Positions 10,135 to 19,457 are shown, counted from the stretch's first letter. The stretch is 64,000 bases of DNA from CAVRTM01 sp963696105 (GCA_963696105.1 CAVOIP010000005.1:1426001-1490000), one strand, 5' to 3'. The notes: generated by a model from the letters alone, not told the origin. Translations and numbers: made by a program.

Positions 10135-11085
10135 GTGGCCATGTCCTCCTTCCGCGCAGCCGTCGTGCGGCATGACGAACCGGTGGTGCGTCGCAGGTCG
10201 CCCCTGAAGCGTGCGCTGGGGGAGAACCCGGACGCGTGGGGGTTCGTCCTGCCCGCGGCGGTGGTCATCCTCGGCCTCAGCGTCCTGCCGATGGTCTGGT
10301 CGTTCCTGCTGTCCTTGTCCTCCTCGGACCTCGTCAGCCCGACGCGCTGGATCGGGCTGCAGAACTACCGCACGCTCGCCAAGGACCCGAACTTCAGGAC
10401 CGCCGTCGTCCACACGCTCGTGTACACGGCCATGTTCGTGCCCCTGAGCCTTGCCGGCGGACTCGGGCTTGCGCTCATGCTCAACCGGAAGATCCGGCTG
10501 ATCGGGGTCTACCGGGCCCTCGTCTTCGTGCCCTTCGTCATCTCCGCGACGGCCCAGGGGGTCCTCTTCTCGTTCATCTTCGACGCCCAGTTCGGGATCG
10601 CGAACGGCGTCCTGGGCTGGTTCGGCATCCCGCCGCAGGGCTTCTTCGCCGACAGCAACGAGGCACTGCCGCTCCTGGTGCTGATCGGCCTCTGGAGCGG
10701 TGTCGGGTTCTGCGTCATCGTCTATCTCGCCGGCCTGCAGGACATCCCGCAGGAGCTGATCGAGGCGGCGGCGATCGACGGTGCGCGCAGGTGGGGGACG
10801 TTCAGGTACGTCGTCTGGCCGGCGCTCAAGCCCGTCACGGTCTTCCTCCTGATCTGGGAGACGCTCCAGGCGCTGCAGGTCTTCGACCTCGTCTTCGTGA
10901 CGACGCGCGGCGGGCCCCTCGAGTCGACGACCGTGATCGTGTTCTTTGTCTGGGAGCAGGCGTTCCAGATGTTCAACGCGGGGTATGCCGCCGCGAGCGC
11001 GTACGTCCTCGCGTTCACCCTGCTGGTCATCAGCCTCGGGATCAGGTTCGTCCGTCGGCGTGGCGAGGATGGAGGTCGAGCATGA
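10135..11085 (+). CDS. ABC sugar transporter permease 1 (MalF/UgpA type)
   Basis: A 316-residue inner-membrane permease with six helices and the cytoplasmic ATPase-contact loop QELIEAAAIDGARRWGTFRYVVWPALKP (EAA motif). It starts at GTG 10135 or ATG 10141, ten or so bases after the binding-protein stop; no clear ribosome site separates the two choices. It overlaps permease 2 by four bases (ATGA). It should form the membrane pore with the next gene. Confidence 0.9.
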   Translation: MAMSSFRAAVVRHDEPVVRRRSPLKRALGENPDAWGFVLPAAVVILGLSVLPMVWSFLLSLSSSDLVSPTRWIGLQNYRTLAKDPNFRTAVVHTLVYTAMFVPLSLAGGLGLALMLNRKIRLIGVYRALVFVPFVISATAQGVLFSFIFDAQFGIANGVLGWFGIPPQGFFADSNEALPLLVLIGLWSGVGFCVIVYLAGLQDIPQELIEAAAIDGARRWGTFRYVVWPALKPVTVFLLIWETLQALQVFDLVFVTTRGGPLESTTVIVFFVWEQAFQMFNAGYAAASAYVLAFTLLVISLGIRFVRRRGEDGGRA

Positions 11086-11933
11086 CCGCTCAGGCATCGG
11101 CCGGCAGGCGCCGGCGAATCCGCCTGCCGTTCAGCGCGTGGCACCTCGTGCTGGTGCCCGTGTGCCTCGTCTTCGCCCTGCCGCTGCTCTGGCTTGTCGT
11201 GAGCTCGTTCATGACCAACGCGCAGATCAACCGCTTCCCACCGACGATCATCCCCGACTCGTTGCACCTCGACGGCTACCGCTACGTGCTCAAGAACGCG
11301 TTGTTCCCGCGCTGGTTCCTGAACTCGGTGATCGTCTCCACCGTCGTCGTTCTCGGGAACCTCACCTTTGGTGCACTGGCGGGCTATGCGTTCGCGAGGA
11401 TGCGCTTCCGCGGCTCCCGGCTGCTGCTCACCCTGATGCTGCTCACCCTGGTGATTCCGTTCCAGATCACCATGATTCCCTCGTTCCTGCTGATGAAGTA
11501 CCTCGGCCTCATCGACACGCTCGGGTCACTGATCGTGCCGTCACTCGTCACCCCCTTTGCGGTGTTCCTGTTCCGGCAGTTCTTCCTGTCGTTGCCGCAG
11601 GAGATCGAGGAGGCGGCATGGATCGATGGCTGCTCCCGGGTCCGGACCCTCTGGCTCATCGTGCTGCCGCTGGCCCGGCCCGTCGTGGGCACGGTAGCCG
11701 TGCTGACGTTCCTGTCCACCTGGAACGACCTGGCCTGGCCGCTGATCGCGATCAACAACGACCACAACTACACGCTCCAGCTGGGGCTGACCACGTTCCA
11801 GGGCCAGCACCGGACCGAGTGGGCGGCGGTCATGGCCGGGAACCTGATCACCGTGCTCCCGGTGCTCGCCGCGTTCCTCGCCGCACAGCGCACGTTCATC
11901 CAGTCGCTCACCTCGTCGGCGGTCAAGGGCTGA
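11082..11933 (+). CDS. ABC sugar transporter permease 2 (MalG/UgpE type)
   Basis: A 283-residue permease with six helices and the EAA loop QEIEEAAWIDGCSRVRTLWLIVLPLARP, ending in the usual QRTFIQSLTSSAVKG. The ATGA overlap couples it to permease 1. It is the last gene of the importer operon; the 146 bases to the convergent galM end contain nothing I can name. Confidence 0.9.
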   Translation: MTAQASAGRRRRIRLPFSAWHLVLVPVCLVFALPLLWLVVSSFMTNAQINRFPPTIIPDSLHLDGYRYVLKNALFPRWFLNSVIVSTVVVLGNLTFGALAGYAFARMRFRGSRLLLTLMLLTLVIPFQITMIPSFLLMKYLGLIDTLGSLIVPSLVTPFAVFLFRQFFLSLPQEIEEAAWIDGCSRVRTLWLIVLPLARPVVGTVAVLTFLSTWNDLAWPLIAINNDHNYTLQLGLTTFQGQHRTEWAAVMAGNLITVLPVLAAFLAAQRTFIQSLTSSAVKG

Positions 11934-12079
11934 TCGCACGCGCGGGGTGACATCGGTGGTGACGGCGGCCGTCGTCATCGGGCTCTCCGAGCTCGTCAAG
12001 GAGTTCGAGAACACACCGCCGCAGTCGGGCGGTCGCCTCGACGTCGCCGCGTCAGGTGCGCAAGCGTCCGCTGGCGCCC

Positions 12080-13154
12080 TCAGACCAGGAAGCGGTACTC
12101 GGTCGTCGACGCGTAGGTCTGGCCGGGCCTGAGCACCGTCGTGGGGAACCGGGGCATGTTCGGCGAGTTCGAGAAGTGCTCGGGCTCGAGGGCGAACGCG
12201 TCACCCTGCCGGTAGCTGGCGCCCCCGGTGCCCACGAGCGAACCGTCGAGGAAGTTGCCGGTGTAGAAGTCGACTCCCCGGCTCGGAGGTCCAGACCTCC
12301 ATCACCCGGCCGCTGCGCGGGTCGCGGACACGGGCGGCCAGCAGCACGTCCCCCGGCGCCGCCCCCGGCCGGTCCAGGACGTAGTTGTGGTCGTAACCGC
12401 GCGCGATGACGAGCTGGGGGTGCCCGCTCCTGATGCGCTCCCCGATCGCACGGGGAGTCCTGAAGTCCATCGGCGTGTCCGCCACCGGGACCAGGTCACC
12501 GGTGGGGAGCAGGTCGGCGGTGAGTGGCAGGTACCGGTCGGCGCGGATCTCCACCTCGTGGTCGAGCACGCTCCCCGAACCCTCGCCGGCGAGGTTGAAG
12601 TAGGAGTGGTTGGTCAGGTTGACCACGGTCGGCCTGTCCGTGCTGGCGCGGTAGTCGACGCGCAACGTGCACGCCTCGCGGGACAGCCGGTAGGTCACCT
12701 CCGTTCGAAGCGTGCCGGGGTAACCCTCCTCGCCGTCGGCGCTCACGTACGTGAGGCGGACGCCCACCCACTGCGCGTCCGCGCAGGGCCGGGCCAGCCA
12801 CAGCTGCTTGTCGAAGCCTTTGTCGCCCCCGTGCACGCTGGTGGGAGGCTCGTTCACCGGCAGCTGGTGGTTGACGCCGTCCAGCTCGAACCGGCCGTCC
12901 GCGATGCGGTTGGCGAACCGGCCGATGATGGCGCCGAAGTAGGGGCTGCGCAGGACGTAGTCCTCGAGCGCGCTGAATCCGAGCACGACGTTGGCCGCCG
13001 TCCCGTGGCGGTCAGGCACGTCCAGTGACTGCACGACGCCGCCGTAGGTGAGCACGGTGACCGACATGCCGACGCCGTTGGCCAGCCGGTAGGCGTCGAC
13101 CGGGCGGCCGTCGGGCAACGTCCCGAACGATGCGGGCACGGGCGTGTCGTTCAC
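12080..13154 (-). pseudogene. galM: Aldose 1-epimerase (galactose mutarotase) with a +1 insertion near 12276
   Basis: A mutarotase interconverting alpha and beta anomers of aldoses. The main frame runs from GTG 13154 (GTGA overlap with the kinase gene) through GGVVQSLDVPDR, FGAIIGRFANRIADGRF, NEPPTSVHGGDKGFDKQLW, NLTNHSYFNLAGEGSGSVLDHEV and YDHNYVLD. One surplus base at about 12276 (T on plus) shifts the frame after VWTSEPG. Reading past it restores the family C-terminus: VDFYTGNFL, ALEPEHFSNSPN and a stop at 12080-12082, giving about 357 residues, the normal size. The break is clean, so a sequencing error is plausible. It is the last gene of the amidohydrolase-GH4 operon. Confidence 0.82.
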
Positions 13155-14191
13155 GGGCCCGGCGCCGGGGACGGCTCCCTCAGCAGCTGCACGAGGGATG
13201 GCGGCAGCGGATGGCCGTGCGCCGCAGCCGCGGCGAGGACCGACTCCGCGTCGACCTCCGGGTTGATGGTGTGGGGGCACGTCACCGTCATCCCCGACAC
13301 GAGCGCGGCGAAGGCGTTCGCCGCGGCCAGGTCCAGGCCGCCGATGGTCGCGACGACGAGCGCGGACAGGTGGGCGTCGCCGGCGCCCGCGGTGCTGACC
13401 ACGCGCGCCTCGCTGGCCGGCGCGTGGGCGATCTCCCGGCCGTCCCAGCTCCAGCTGCCCTGGGCGCCCGCGGTCACCACCAGCGACGCTCGGGGGTGCT
13501 CCGCGCTCAGCATGGCGACGGCTGCGGCGACCACGGCCTCGGCCGGTGCCCCCGGGTCCACCGGTGTCCTGGCGAGAGCGGCCGCCTCATCGATGTTCAC
13601 CGAGAGCAGGTCCACCTGGCTCAGCATCCCCGTGGCACGGACCTCGTCCACCTCACCGGGGAGGAGCGTGGCGACGCGCAGGAACCCGTGTTCCGTGGCC
13701 TGCTGGAGCAGGGCGGCGCGCGTGGCGACCGGCACCTCGGGCAGGGCCAGGGCGACCCCGCGACCGCGGTACCGCTGGAAGACGGGAAGTGCGCGTGACA
13801 CGTCATCGGCGTCCACATCGCCGCTGGCAGAGCCGCTGGTGGACAGGTTGCCTCCGTCCCCGTCCGGGTACAGGAAGCACGCCGAGAACAGCGTGGGGTT
13901 GGAGGACAGCCCGACGAAGGTCGTGTCCAGCCCTGCCGCATGCATCTCGGCCAGGACGGCGGCGCCTGCGGCGTCGTCACCCACGCGCCCGACCGGCAGG
14001 ACCGGCACCGCTTCGCCGAGCAGCCGTCGGACGTAGTGGCAGACGATGTGCAGCTTGCAGTAGTCGCGCTGGTCGAGCAGCTCGGCGCGCCGGCTCTCCT
14101 CACGGCCGAGGGTGTGGTTTCCCTGCAGCGCCAGGAAGATCCCCGTCCCGATGCCGCCGGTCCCGACCACGACGTCGTATCGGCGCGTCAC
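13151..14191 (-). CDS. PfkB-family carbohydrate kinase
   Basis: A 346-residue ribokinase-fold kinase. The N-terminus YDVVVGTGGIGTGIFLALQGN and the ATP-site TAGAGDAHLSALVV with catalytic Asp are clear, as is a central NIDEAAAL segment. The usual GGxxxN substrate glycines are replaced by GTGGIGTG, so the substrate may differ from ribose or fructose. GTG 14191 overlaps the upstream NagB-like stop by four bases (GTGA), and its own stop overlaps the galM start the same way. Its place between a NagB-like isomerase and a mutarotase suggests phosphorylation of the sugar freed by the GH4 enzyme. Confidence 0.82.
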   Translation of the reverse strand: MTRRYDVVVGTGGIGTGIFLALQGNHTLGREESRRAELLDQRDYCKLHIVCHYVRRLLGEAVPVLPVGRVGDDAAGAAVLAEMHAAGLDTTFVGLSSNPTLFSACFLYPDGDGGNLSTSGSASGDVDADDVSRALPVFQRYRGRGVALALPEVPVATRAALLQQATEHGFLRVATLLPGEVDEVRATGMLSQVDLLSVNIDEAAALARTPVDPGAPAEAVVAAAVAMLSAEHPRASLVVTAGAQGSWSWDGREIAHAPASEARVVSTAGAGDAHLSALVVATIGGLDLAAANAFAALVSGMTVTCPHTINPEVDAESVLAAAAAHGHPLPPSLVQLLREPSPAPGP

Positions 14192-15087
14192 CGGGCCCTG
14201 CCGAGGTCCCACTCGGGGTGCAGGCTGATGGGGTGCGTTGCCGTCTCCATGGTCGCTGTCAACAGGGCGTCGGGGTGCTCCTGCAGCAGCGTGAGCGGGT
14301 ACTCCACGGTCACCGGGCTGAACAGGCCGACGCGCAGGGCGGTCTGCTTCCAGGGGCCGGTGTCACTGAAGAGCCGGATACGGCGAGCGGCCAGGATCTC
14401 GCGGAGCCCCAGCGTCACGGACATCGGCGGCACGAACTGGTAGGCCCCCCCGAAGGTCCGGTGGCTGAGGGCGACGATCGTGTCGAGGTTGTTGTCCTGC
14501 ACCCGTGCGGTCGACGTGCGCAGCTCCTCGACGGTGATGCTGCTGAAGGGGTGGCGACGGGTCTGGTTGTACGCGATGTGCCCGTCCTGCCCCCAGCCGC
14601 CGTACACGAGGTCCGCCGGACGCTCCAGGAGCGTGGCGGTGATCTCAGCCAGCCGCTCCGGTTCGGGCCAGTGCCGGTTCTCCTCGGGCACGTTGAGGTC
14701 GACCGGGATCGGCCCGTAGAAGTTCGCCTCCATGAAGCCACGGAAGCTGTAGGGGTGGGCACGCGGGATCGGCTTTCCCTGCCAGTCCAGGCACTCGTCC
14801 ATGTGGAACACCTCGACGTGCGCGAGGCTGACCCGGCGCGAGCTGACCAGCTCGGTGAACGGCGCGTACCAGCCGCTCGGTCCGCACGGGAGGATGGTGC
14901 GCAGCGTGCGGCCCTCGGCCGCGCTGCGCGTGATCTCGTCCACGAGCTCCTGCGCCATGAGGCGACCCATCTCGGCGGGGTCGCTGCACAGCCGCAGCGG
15001 TACCCGGCGCTCCGGGTGGTCGACCAGCTCCTCGGCGGGGATGGCACACCAGCGCTGCAGGTCCGGGTGCGGGACGGTCACGGACAT
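14188..15087 (-). CDS. NagB/glucosamine-6-phosphate isomerase-like protein
   Basis: A 299-residue member of the NagB/6-phosphogluconolactonase fold. Visible are the phosphate loop LPCGPSGWYAPF (about 66-77), HVEVFHMDECLDWQGKPIPRAHPYSFRGFMEANF, matching the catalytic region of glucosamine-6-P deaminase, and GGWGQDGHIAYNQT in place of GIGxNGHIGFNEP. The core is recognisable, but the loop changes and extra length mean that its substrate may not be glucosamine-6-P. It lies 34 bases from the GH4 gene and is coupled to the kinase by a GTGA overlap. An aldose-ketose isomerase or deaminase step on a phosphorylated (amino)sugar is inferred. Confidence 0.75.
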   Translation of the reverse strand: MSVTVPHPDLQRWCAIPAEELVDHPERRVPLRLCSDPAEMGRLMAQELVDEITRSAAEGRTLRTILPCGPSGWYAPFTELVSSRRVSLAHVEVFHMDECLDWQGKPIPRAHPYSFRGFMEANFYGPIPVDLNVPEENRHWPEPERLAEITATLLERPADLVYGGWGQDGHIAYNQTRRHPFSSITVEELRTSTARVQDNNLDTIVALSHRTFGGAYQFVPPMSVTLGLREILAARRIRLFSDTGPWKQTALRVGLFSPVTVEYPLTLLQEHPDALLTATMETATHPISLHPEWDLGRAR

Positions 15088-15121
15088 CTCGGCTCCTTCG
15101 GTGCCGACGGCGGGCGGGCGG

Positions 15122-16441
15122 TCAGTGGAGCTCGGGCAGCCACTGCTGCTGCGCCTCGATCATCTCGTCGGTCATGGCCTTGATCTGGTCCAGGCTCAGC
15201 AGGGAGCTCGTGAGCCGGTCCAGGGAGACCGCGGTGTAGACGAGCTCCTTCGACTTCTGCCGGAAGGAGTCGACCACGCACATCTGGTAGCCCACCGATG
15301 CGACGTCGATCCCGGCGCACTGCGCCGGGAGGTCGCCGACCCAGGTCGGCTGTACACCGTTCTGGTCGACGAGGCAGGGCACCTCGACGCAGCACCCCTC
15401 GGGCAGGTTGGTGATCAGGCCGGTGTTGGGGACGTTGCCGTAGACCACGCGGGGGGTGTTGGTGACCACCGAGTCCACGATCCGCGCGGCGTACTCCTCA
15501 CTGACCGCAAGCGTTCCGTCGGCGAACTGCTTGGCCATCTGCTCGAGGTCGGCCTCGTTGTTGCCCCGGGTGATCTCCAGGTAGTCCCAGCGTTGGGGGA
15601 GCAGCGCGGTCACGTCCGCAGGCGTCCGCCGGAAGTGGGGGTAGTACTCCGAGGCGTGGTGGCTGGACTCGGTCTGGAAGTACCCGGTCAGGTTCATGAC
15701 CGCGGTACGCACTCCCTCCCGTCCGCCGGCATACCACTCGTCGATTGGGCGTCCGGGGGTCAGCTCTCCCCGGTGGTAGGCGTTGACCGCGGCGCGGAGC
15801 TCGGGCAGGACGTCCTGACCGCGGTGGCGGAACTCCAGCATCCAGGCCTGGTGGTTGATCCCGGCTGCGCGGAACGACCAGGTGCCATCCTCGAGGCCCA
15901 TGATCGAGGCCAGCTCGTCGGCCGTGTGCTGGACCGAGTGGCACAGTCCCGTCGTCCGGATGCCCTGCCCGGAGGCGAACCAGCAGTTGACAGCCATCGG
16001 GTTGGCGTAGTTGAGCAGCAGCGCGTCGGGGCAGAGGTCGTGCATGTCACGGGTGATCTCCTCGAGCGCCTTCATCGAACGCAGGCCACGGAACACGCCT
16101 CCCGGGCCGAGGGTGTCGCCGACGGTCTGGTCGACTCCGTACCGGCGCGGGATCTCCATGTCGACGGCGTACGCGTCCCGTCCGCCCACCTGGAAGCAGA
16201 CGACGACGAAGTCGGCTCCTGCGAGCGCCTCCTTGCGCTCGGTGGTGGGCTCGAGCCGTGCCGACAGACCGTGCGCCTCGATGAGCTGGCGGGCGAGCCG
16301 CTCGGTGCGCCGCAGGGACTCCGGGTCGATGTCCATGAGGGCGTAGTGGGCGCCCTGCAAGCTCGGGAACGAGAGGAAGTCGTTCATGAGCTGCAGCGGG
16401 AACTCATAGCCCCCCGCGCCGATGATCGCGATCTTGGTCAT
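15122..16441 (-). CDS. Glycoside hydrolase family 4 (alpha-galactosidase/alpha-glucosidase type)
   Basis: A 439-residue GH4 enzyme. These use NAD+ and a divalent metal to cleave glycosides by a redox-elimination mechanism. Seen: the Rossmann start KIAIIGAGGYEF, MDIDPESL, LNYANPMA (143-150) and the metal-site CHSV (167-170). CHSV, rather than CNVP, marks the branch acting on non-phosphorylated alpha-glucosides or alpha-galactosides (AglA/MelA like). AAGINHQAW follows. That fits an ABC rather than PTS importer. The ATG at 16441 overlaps the amidohydrolase stop (ATGA). A second GH4 at 23139-24446 has the same motif and much of the same N-terminal pattern. Confidence 0.88.
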   Translation of the reverse strand: MTKIAIIGAGGYEFPLQLMNDFLSFPSLQGAHYALMDIDPESLRRTERLARQLIEAHGLSARLEPTTERKEALAGADFVVVCFQVGGRDAYAVDMEIPRRYGVDQTVGDTLGPGGVFRGLRSMKALEEITRDMHDLCPDALLLNYANPMAVNCWFASGQGIRTTGLCHSVQHTADELASIMGLEDGTWSFRAAGINHQAWMLEFRHRGQDVLPELRAAVNAYHRGELTPGRPIDEWYAGGREGVRTAVMNLTGYFQTESSHHASEYYPHFRRTPADVTALLPQRWDYLEITRGNNEADLEQMAKQFADGTLAVSEEYAARIVDSVVTNTPRVVYGNVPNTGLITNLPEGCCVEVPCLVDQNGVQPTWVGDLPAQCAGIDVASVGYQMCVVDSFRQKSKELVYTAVSLDRLTSSLLSLDQIKAMTDEMIEAQQQWLPELH

Positions 16442-17541
16442 GCTTCCTCATTTCCGGGTGTGGACGGGATGTGCAGCTGCGGCACGAGCCGGGCCGCGTT
16501 GCCGGAGTAGATGCGGCGGAGGACGTCGTCGGGCAGGTCCAGCCCCGAGATGGCCCAGCGGCCCATCAACGGGGGCTCCTCGTCGGAATGGGCGAAGTGC
16601 TCGTCGGCCGTCTCGAGGAAGCGGAAGTGCGTCGGGTAGCTCTCGCCCGTGTGCGGGATCTCGTCGCAGCCGAAGAGGACCCGGTCCGGGTGCCGGAGCA
16701 TGAGCTCGCGCGTCGCCCGCGGCTGGCGGCCCAGCTGGGCGATGCGGGCGGCGATGTCGATGTGGAAGTTGGGGTAGCTGTCGAGCATGCGGCCCACCCA
16801 GCCGAGGTTCTCGGCATAACAGCCCGCATGGACGGCGACGAACGTCGTGCGTGGGTGGGCGGCGACGACCGCCTCGAGGCTGTCGATGAGCCGCTCGAAG
16901 CTGGGGAAGTCGGGCCCCGCGAAAGACCAGTCCGGGCGGGAGGCGAGCAGCTCGAGGTACTCGTTGTGCTCGTCGACCGGGTCGAAGAACGCGACCGGGT
17001 CCGCAGCGTGCCACCAGACCGGGATGCCGACGTCACCGGCGGTCTCCCACATGGGCGCCAGGCGTTCGTCGTCCGGCAGGACCAGCCGGCCATCGCCGTC
17101 GCGGACCTGCAGGCCCAGATCCTTCCAGACCTTGACCCCCGCCGCGCCAGCCGCCGCGGACCCGGCGAGGTGCGCCGCGAGCGTCTCGGGCGCCCGGGGC
17201 CCGGACAACAGGCCCCAGTCCACGTGGCAGAACGTGGCGATGCGTCCCGGGAAGTGCTCGTCGAACCGGGCGAGGTTGCTGCGCAGCTCCTCGCCCCACC
17301 GGCCGTCGAGGTTGACGAACCCGTGGACGTTGAAGGCCGACATGGCCTCGAGCCAGGACTCGACGTCCTCGACCAGCCACTGGCCCTCGCGTCCGGCCCA
17401 GCTGCTGAGCCAGCGACCCAGGTGGCTGTGGGCGTCGATGGCGGGGAAGCGGGCGGCGCCCACCCGGTGCCCGGGCAGCAGGAGGCGGGCACGCGGCCGG
17501 TAACGGCTCAGCGGAAGGTCGCTGGGGAAGGCACTCGGCAT
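16438..17541 (-). CDS. Amidohydrolase-superfamily TIM-barrel protein
   Basis: A 367-residue amidohydrolase_2-type protein. Metal ligands are recognisable in strand order: IDAHSHLG (HxH), VWWHAADP, FVAVHAGCYAEN and the Asp in LFGCDEIPH. Family members hydrolyse or decarboxylate cyclic amides, lactones and aromatic acids; a lactonase or amidase step on a sugar derivative is possible. It is the first gene of a five-gene operon ending in galM. AAGGAG precedes the ATG at 17541, and a strong promoter with IclR-type operator lies just upstream (17557-17623). Confidence 0.78.
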   Translation of the reverse strand: MPSAFPSDLPLSRYRPRARLLLPGHRVGAARFPAIDAHSHLGRWLSSWAGREGQWLVEDVESWLEAMSAFNVHGFVNLDGRWGEELRSNLARFDEHFPGRIATFCHVDWGLLSGPRAPETLAAHLAGSAAAGAAGVKVWKDLGLQVRDGDGRLVLPDDERLAPMWETAGDVGIPVWWHAADPVAFFDPVDEHNEYLELLASRPDWSFAGPDFPSFERLIDSLEAVVAAHPRTTFVAVHAGCYAENLGWVGRMLDSYPNFHIDIAARIAQLGRQPRATRELMLRHPDRVLFGCDEIPHTGESYPTHFRFLETADEHFAHSDEEPPLMGRWAISGLDLPDDVLRRIYSGNAARLVPQLHIPSTPGNEEA

Positions 17542-17556
17542 GGGCCGGTCACTCCT

Positions 17557-17623
17557 TGTCCGATATACCGAACAAGTGTCGGCATGTCGGATAAAATTAG
17601 AGGGCCGGTCGGCGTCGCGTCAA
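17557..17623 (-). promoter_or_regulatory. Promoter and IclR-type operator of the amidohydrolase-GH4 operon
   Basis: On the minus strand TTGACG (17618-17623), an 18-base spacer and TAATTT (17594-17599) form a promoter. Nineteen bases downstream lies TGTTCGGTATATCGGACA (17557-17574), the most symmetric copy of the shared palindrome (14 of 18 positions self-complementary), followed by the AAGGAG ribosome site. Confidence 0.7.
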
Positions 17624-17643
17624 CCATCCCGCCGGGCTTGCGG

Positions 17644-18420
17644 CTACCGGACCGCCTCGGGCCGGTAGCCGAGACGCTCGGACAGCCGTGCGGCGCCCTG
17701 GCGGACGAGCGCGGCGAGCGACTCGCGGTGTTCCTCGTCCCACCGGGTCGTCGGGACGGAGATGCTCATGGCGGCCACCATCTCGCCGGCGTGGTCCCGC
17801 ACCCCGGCGGCCACGCAGTGGACGTCCTCGCTGGACTCGGCCTCGTCGAACGACAGCTCACGCGCGTGGATCTCGGCCAGCTCGCTCTTGAGGCGCGCCC
17901 GCGACGAGATGCTGTTCGGGGTCATCGTGGCGAGGGTGGCGTGACGCGGGTACAGCGCGTCGAGCGCCTCGGGGCCGAGGGCTGACAGGAGCATCTTTCC
18001 CACGCCCGTGCAGTGGGCGGGCAGATGGCGCCCGACGGCCGACACCATCCGAACGGGGTGGGTGCTGTCCACGCGGGCGATGTAGATGACGTCCGCGCCT
18101 TCGAGCACGGCGACGTGCACGGTCTCATCGCAGGCGGCGGCCACCTCCGTGGCCACGCGCTGCGCCTCACGGGCGAGGTCGAGCTGGTCGGCGAAGACAC
18201 CCCCGAGCTGGAACAGCCGCACGCCGAGCTGGTAGCGCAGCGGCTGCCCGGGAATGATGATCAGGTAGCTCCGGTCGACGAGGGTGCTCAGCAGCTCGTG
18301 CACCGTCGTGCGGGGGAGCCCGAGTCGGCTCACGATCTCGGCCGCCGAGAGCACCGGAGCGTCGAGGAAGAGCTCGAGGATGTCCAGCGCCCGGCTCACC
18401 GCGGGGACGGCGCGGCCCAT
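17644..18420 (-). CDS. IclR-family transcriptional regulator, likely regulator of the surrounding cluster
   Basis: A 258-residue IclR protein: winged helix-turn-helix at about 8-70 (LSAAEIVSRLGLPRTTVHELLSTL) and a C-terminal effector-binding GAF-like domain with VHVAVLEGADVIYIARVDS, GRHLPAHCTGVGKMLLSAL and CVAAGVRDHAGEMVAAMSIS. The ATG at 18420 starts the family N-terminus; upstream reading in the same frame runs through its own promoter. It lies between the two divergent operons it probably controls, and a copy of the shared palindrome overlaps its own start point. The effector is unknown. Confidence 0.9.
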   Translation of the reverse strand: MGRAVPAVSRALDILELFLDAPVLSAAEIVSRLGLPRTTVHELLSTLVDRSYLIIIPGQPLRYQLGVRLFQLGGVFADQLDLAREAQRVATEVAAACDETVHVAVLEGADVIYIARVDSTHPVRMVSAVGRHLPAHCTGVGKMLLSALGPEALDALYPRHATLATMTPNSISSRARLKSELAEIHARELSFDEAESSEDVHCVAAGVRDHAGEMVAAMSISVPTTRWDEEHRESLAALVRQGAARLSERLGYRPEAVR

Positions 18421-18440
18421 GTTTGACCCTGCTCTCCGTG

Positions 18441-18488
18441 TGTTCGGGATTTCAGACGGACTGTAGGAGCGTCGGGGGGAGGCGTCAA
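18441..18488 (-). promoter_or_regulatory. iclR promoter with overlapping operator
   Basis: On the minus strand TTGACG (18483-18488), a 17-base spacer and TACAGT (18460-18465) form a promoter. The palindrome copy 18441-18458 (plus-strand reading TGTTCGGGATTTCAGACG) begins one base after the -10, so a bound protein would cover the start point: autoregulation is expected. Confidence 0.6.
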
Positions 18489-18547
18489 ACGGCTCCCGGG
18501 GCCATGGTGGTGACCGATGGCGGCTGCGCGGCATACCAGCCGGTCTT

Positions 18548-18615
18548 TTGACAGTCGCACGTCCCCTCACTAGCGTTCTGATCGAAATGTCGAAGGCAGT
18601 TCAGTATCTCGAACG
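18548..18615 (+). promoter_or_regulatory. Promoter and operator of the SDR-RidA-MDR-SMP30 operon
   Basis: TTGACA (18548-18553), 17 bases and TAGCGT (18571-18576) form a promoter almost identical to the one at 8614. AGTTCAGTATCTCGAACG (18598-18615) matches the shared palindrome and starts 21 bases after the -10, the same distance as at 8665. Confidence 0.65.
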
Positions 18616-18641
18616 CCGAGCGACTTCCCGGAAGGAGTGCG

Positions 18642-19409
18642 ATGCGCGGTCTGCGCGGCAAGCGGGTGCTGGTCAGCGGTGGCAGCAGCGGCATCGGCGC
18701 TGCGACGGCCCGCCGCTTCCTCGAGGAGGGAGCCCGCGTCTTCATCGGCGGTCTCAACCCGGAGGAGGTCCAGTCGACGGTCCGCTCCCTGCAGTCCCTC
18801 GGCGAGGTCCGCGGGCAGGCGGCGGATGTCAGCGACGACGAGGCCGCCGGCTCGCTCGTCGAGGCCGCGACCCGGGCGATGGGTGGCTTGGACATCCTCG
18901 CCAACAACGCCGGCACCGCGTGGCGCGAGCCCTTCCTGGAGATCACGCCGCAGCACTGGGACCGCATGATGGCGGTCAACCTGCGTGGCATGTTCCTCAT
19001 CGCCCAGGCCGTCGCCAAGGTGCTGGTCGAGCAGGGGGACGGGGGCGTGATCGTGAACATGTCCTCGACCAACGGGCTGGCCGGCGAGGCTGACTACGCC
19101 CATTACAACGCCTCGAAGGCGGGCGTCCTGCTGCTCACGAGGACCATGGCCGTCGAGCTCGGTCGGCACGGAATCCGGGTCAACGCGCTCTGCCCGGGAT
19201 ACATCCAGACGGCCCTGAACGCGCAGATCGCCGGGCAGCTGGGCGGCGAGGACTTCGCCCAGCGCTACGCCCGGGACAACATCCCCCTCGGCCGGACCGG
19301 CCAGCCGGAGGAGGTGGCCGCGGCCTACGCGTTCCTGGCCTCCGATGACGCGTCGTTCCTGTCGGGCACCGGCCTCGTGGTGGACGGGGGCCAGCTGGCC
19401 GTGATGTGA
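18642..19409 (+). CDS. SDR-family NAD(P)-dependent oxidoreductase
   Basis: A 255-residue classical short-chain dehydrogenase. Seen: cofactor motif GGSSGIG (residues 13-19), NNAG, catalytic Ser in NMSSTNG and YxxxK in HYNASKAG, and a C-terminus SGTGLVVDGGQL. GGAAGGAG precedes the ATG. It leads an operon with RidA, a zinc alcohol dehydrogenase and an SMP-30 lactonase, suggesting stepwise oxidation of a sugar or polyol. The exact substrate is unknown. Confidence 0.88.
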   Translation: MRGLRGKRVLVSGGSSGIGAATARRFLEEGARVFIGGLNPEEVQSTVRSLQSLGEVRGQAADVSDDEAAGSLVEAATRAMGGLDILANNAGTAWREPFLEITPQHWDRMMAVNLRGMFLIAQAVAKVLVEQGDGGVIVNMSSTNGLAGEADYAHYNASKAGVLLLTRTMAVELGRHGIRVNALCPGYIQTALNAQIAGQLGGEDFAQRYARDNIPLGRTGQPEEVAAAYAFLASDDASFLSGTGLVVDGGQLAVM

Positions 19410-19457
19410 CCGTGCAACGAAGCACCCAGGATTTCCGGACGGCCGCCCGGGAGCGGA

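Noticed and set aside
11947..12132. Short plus-strand ORF after the first ABC operon
   Set aside because: No ribosome site or family resemblance; it runs across the true end of galM on the other strand.
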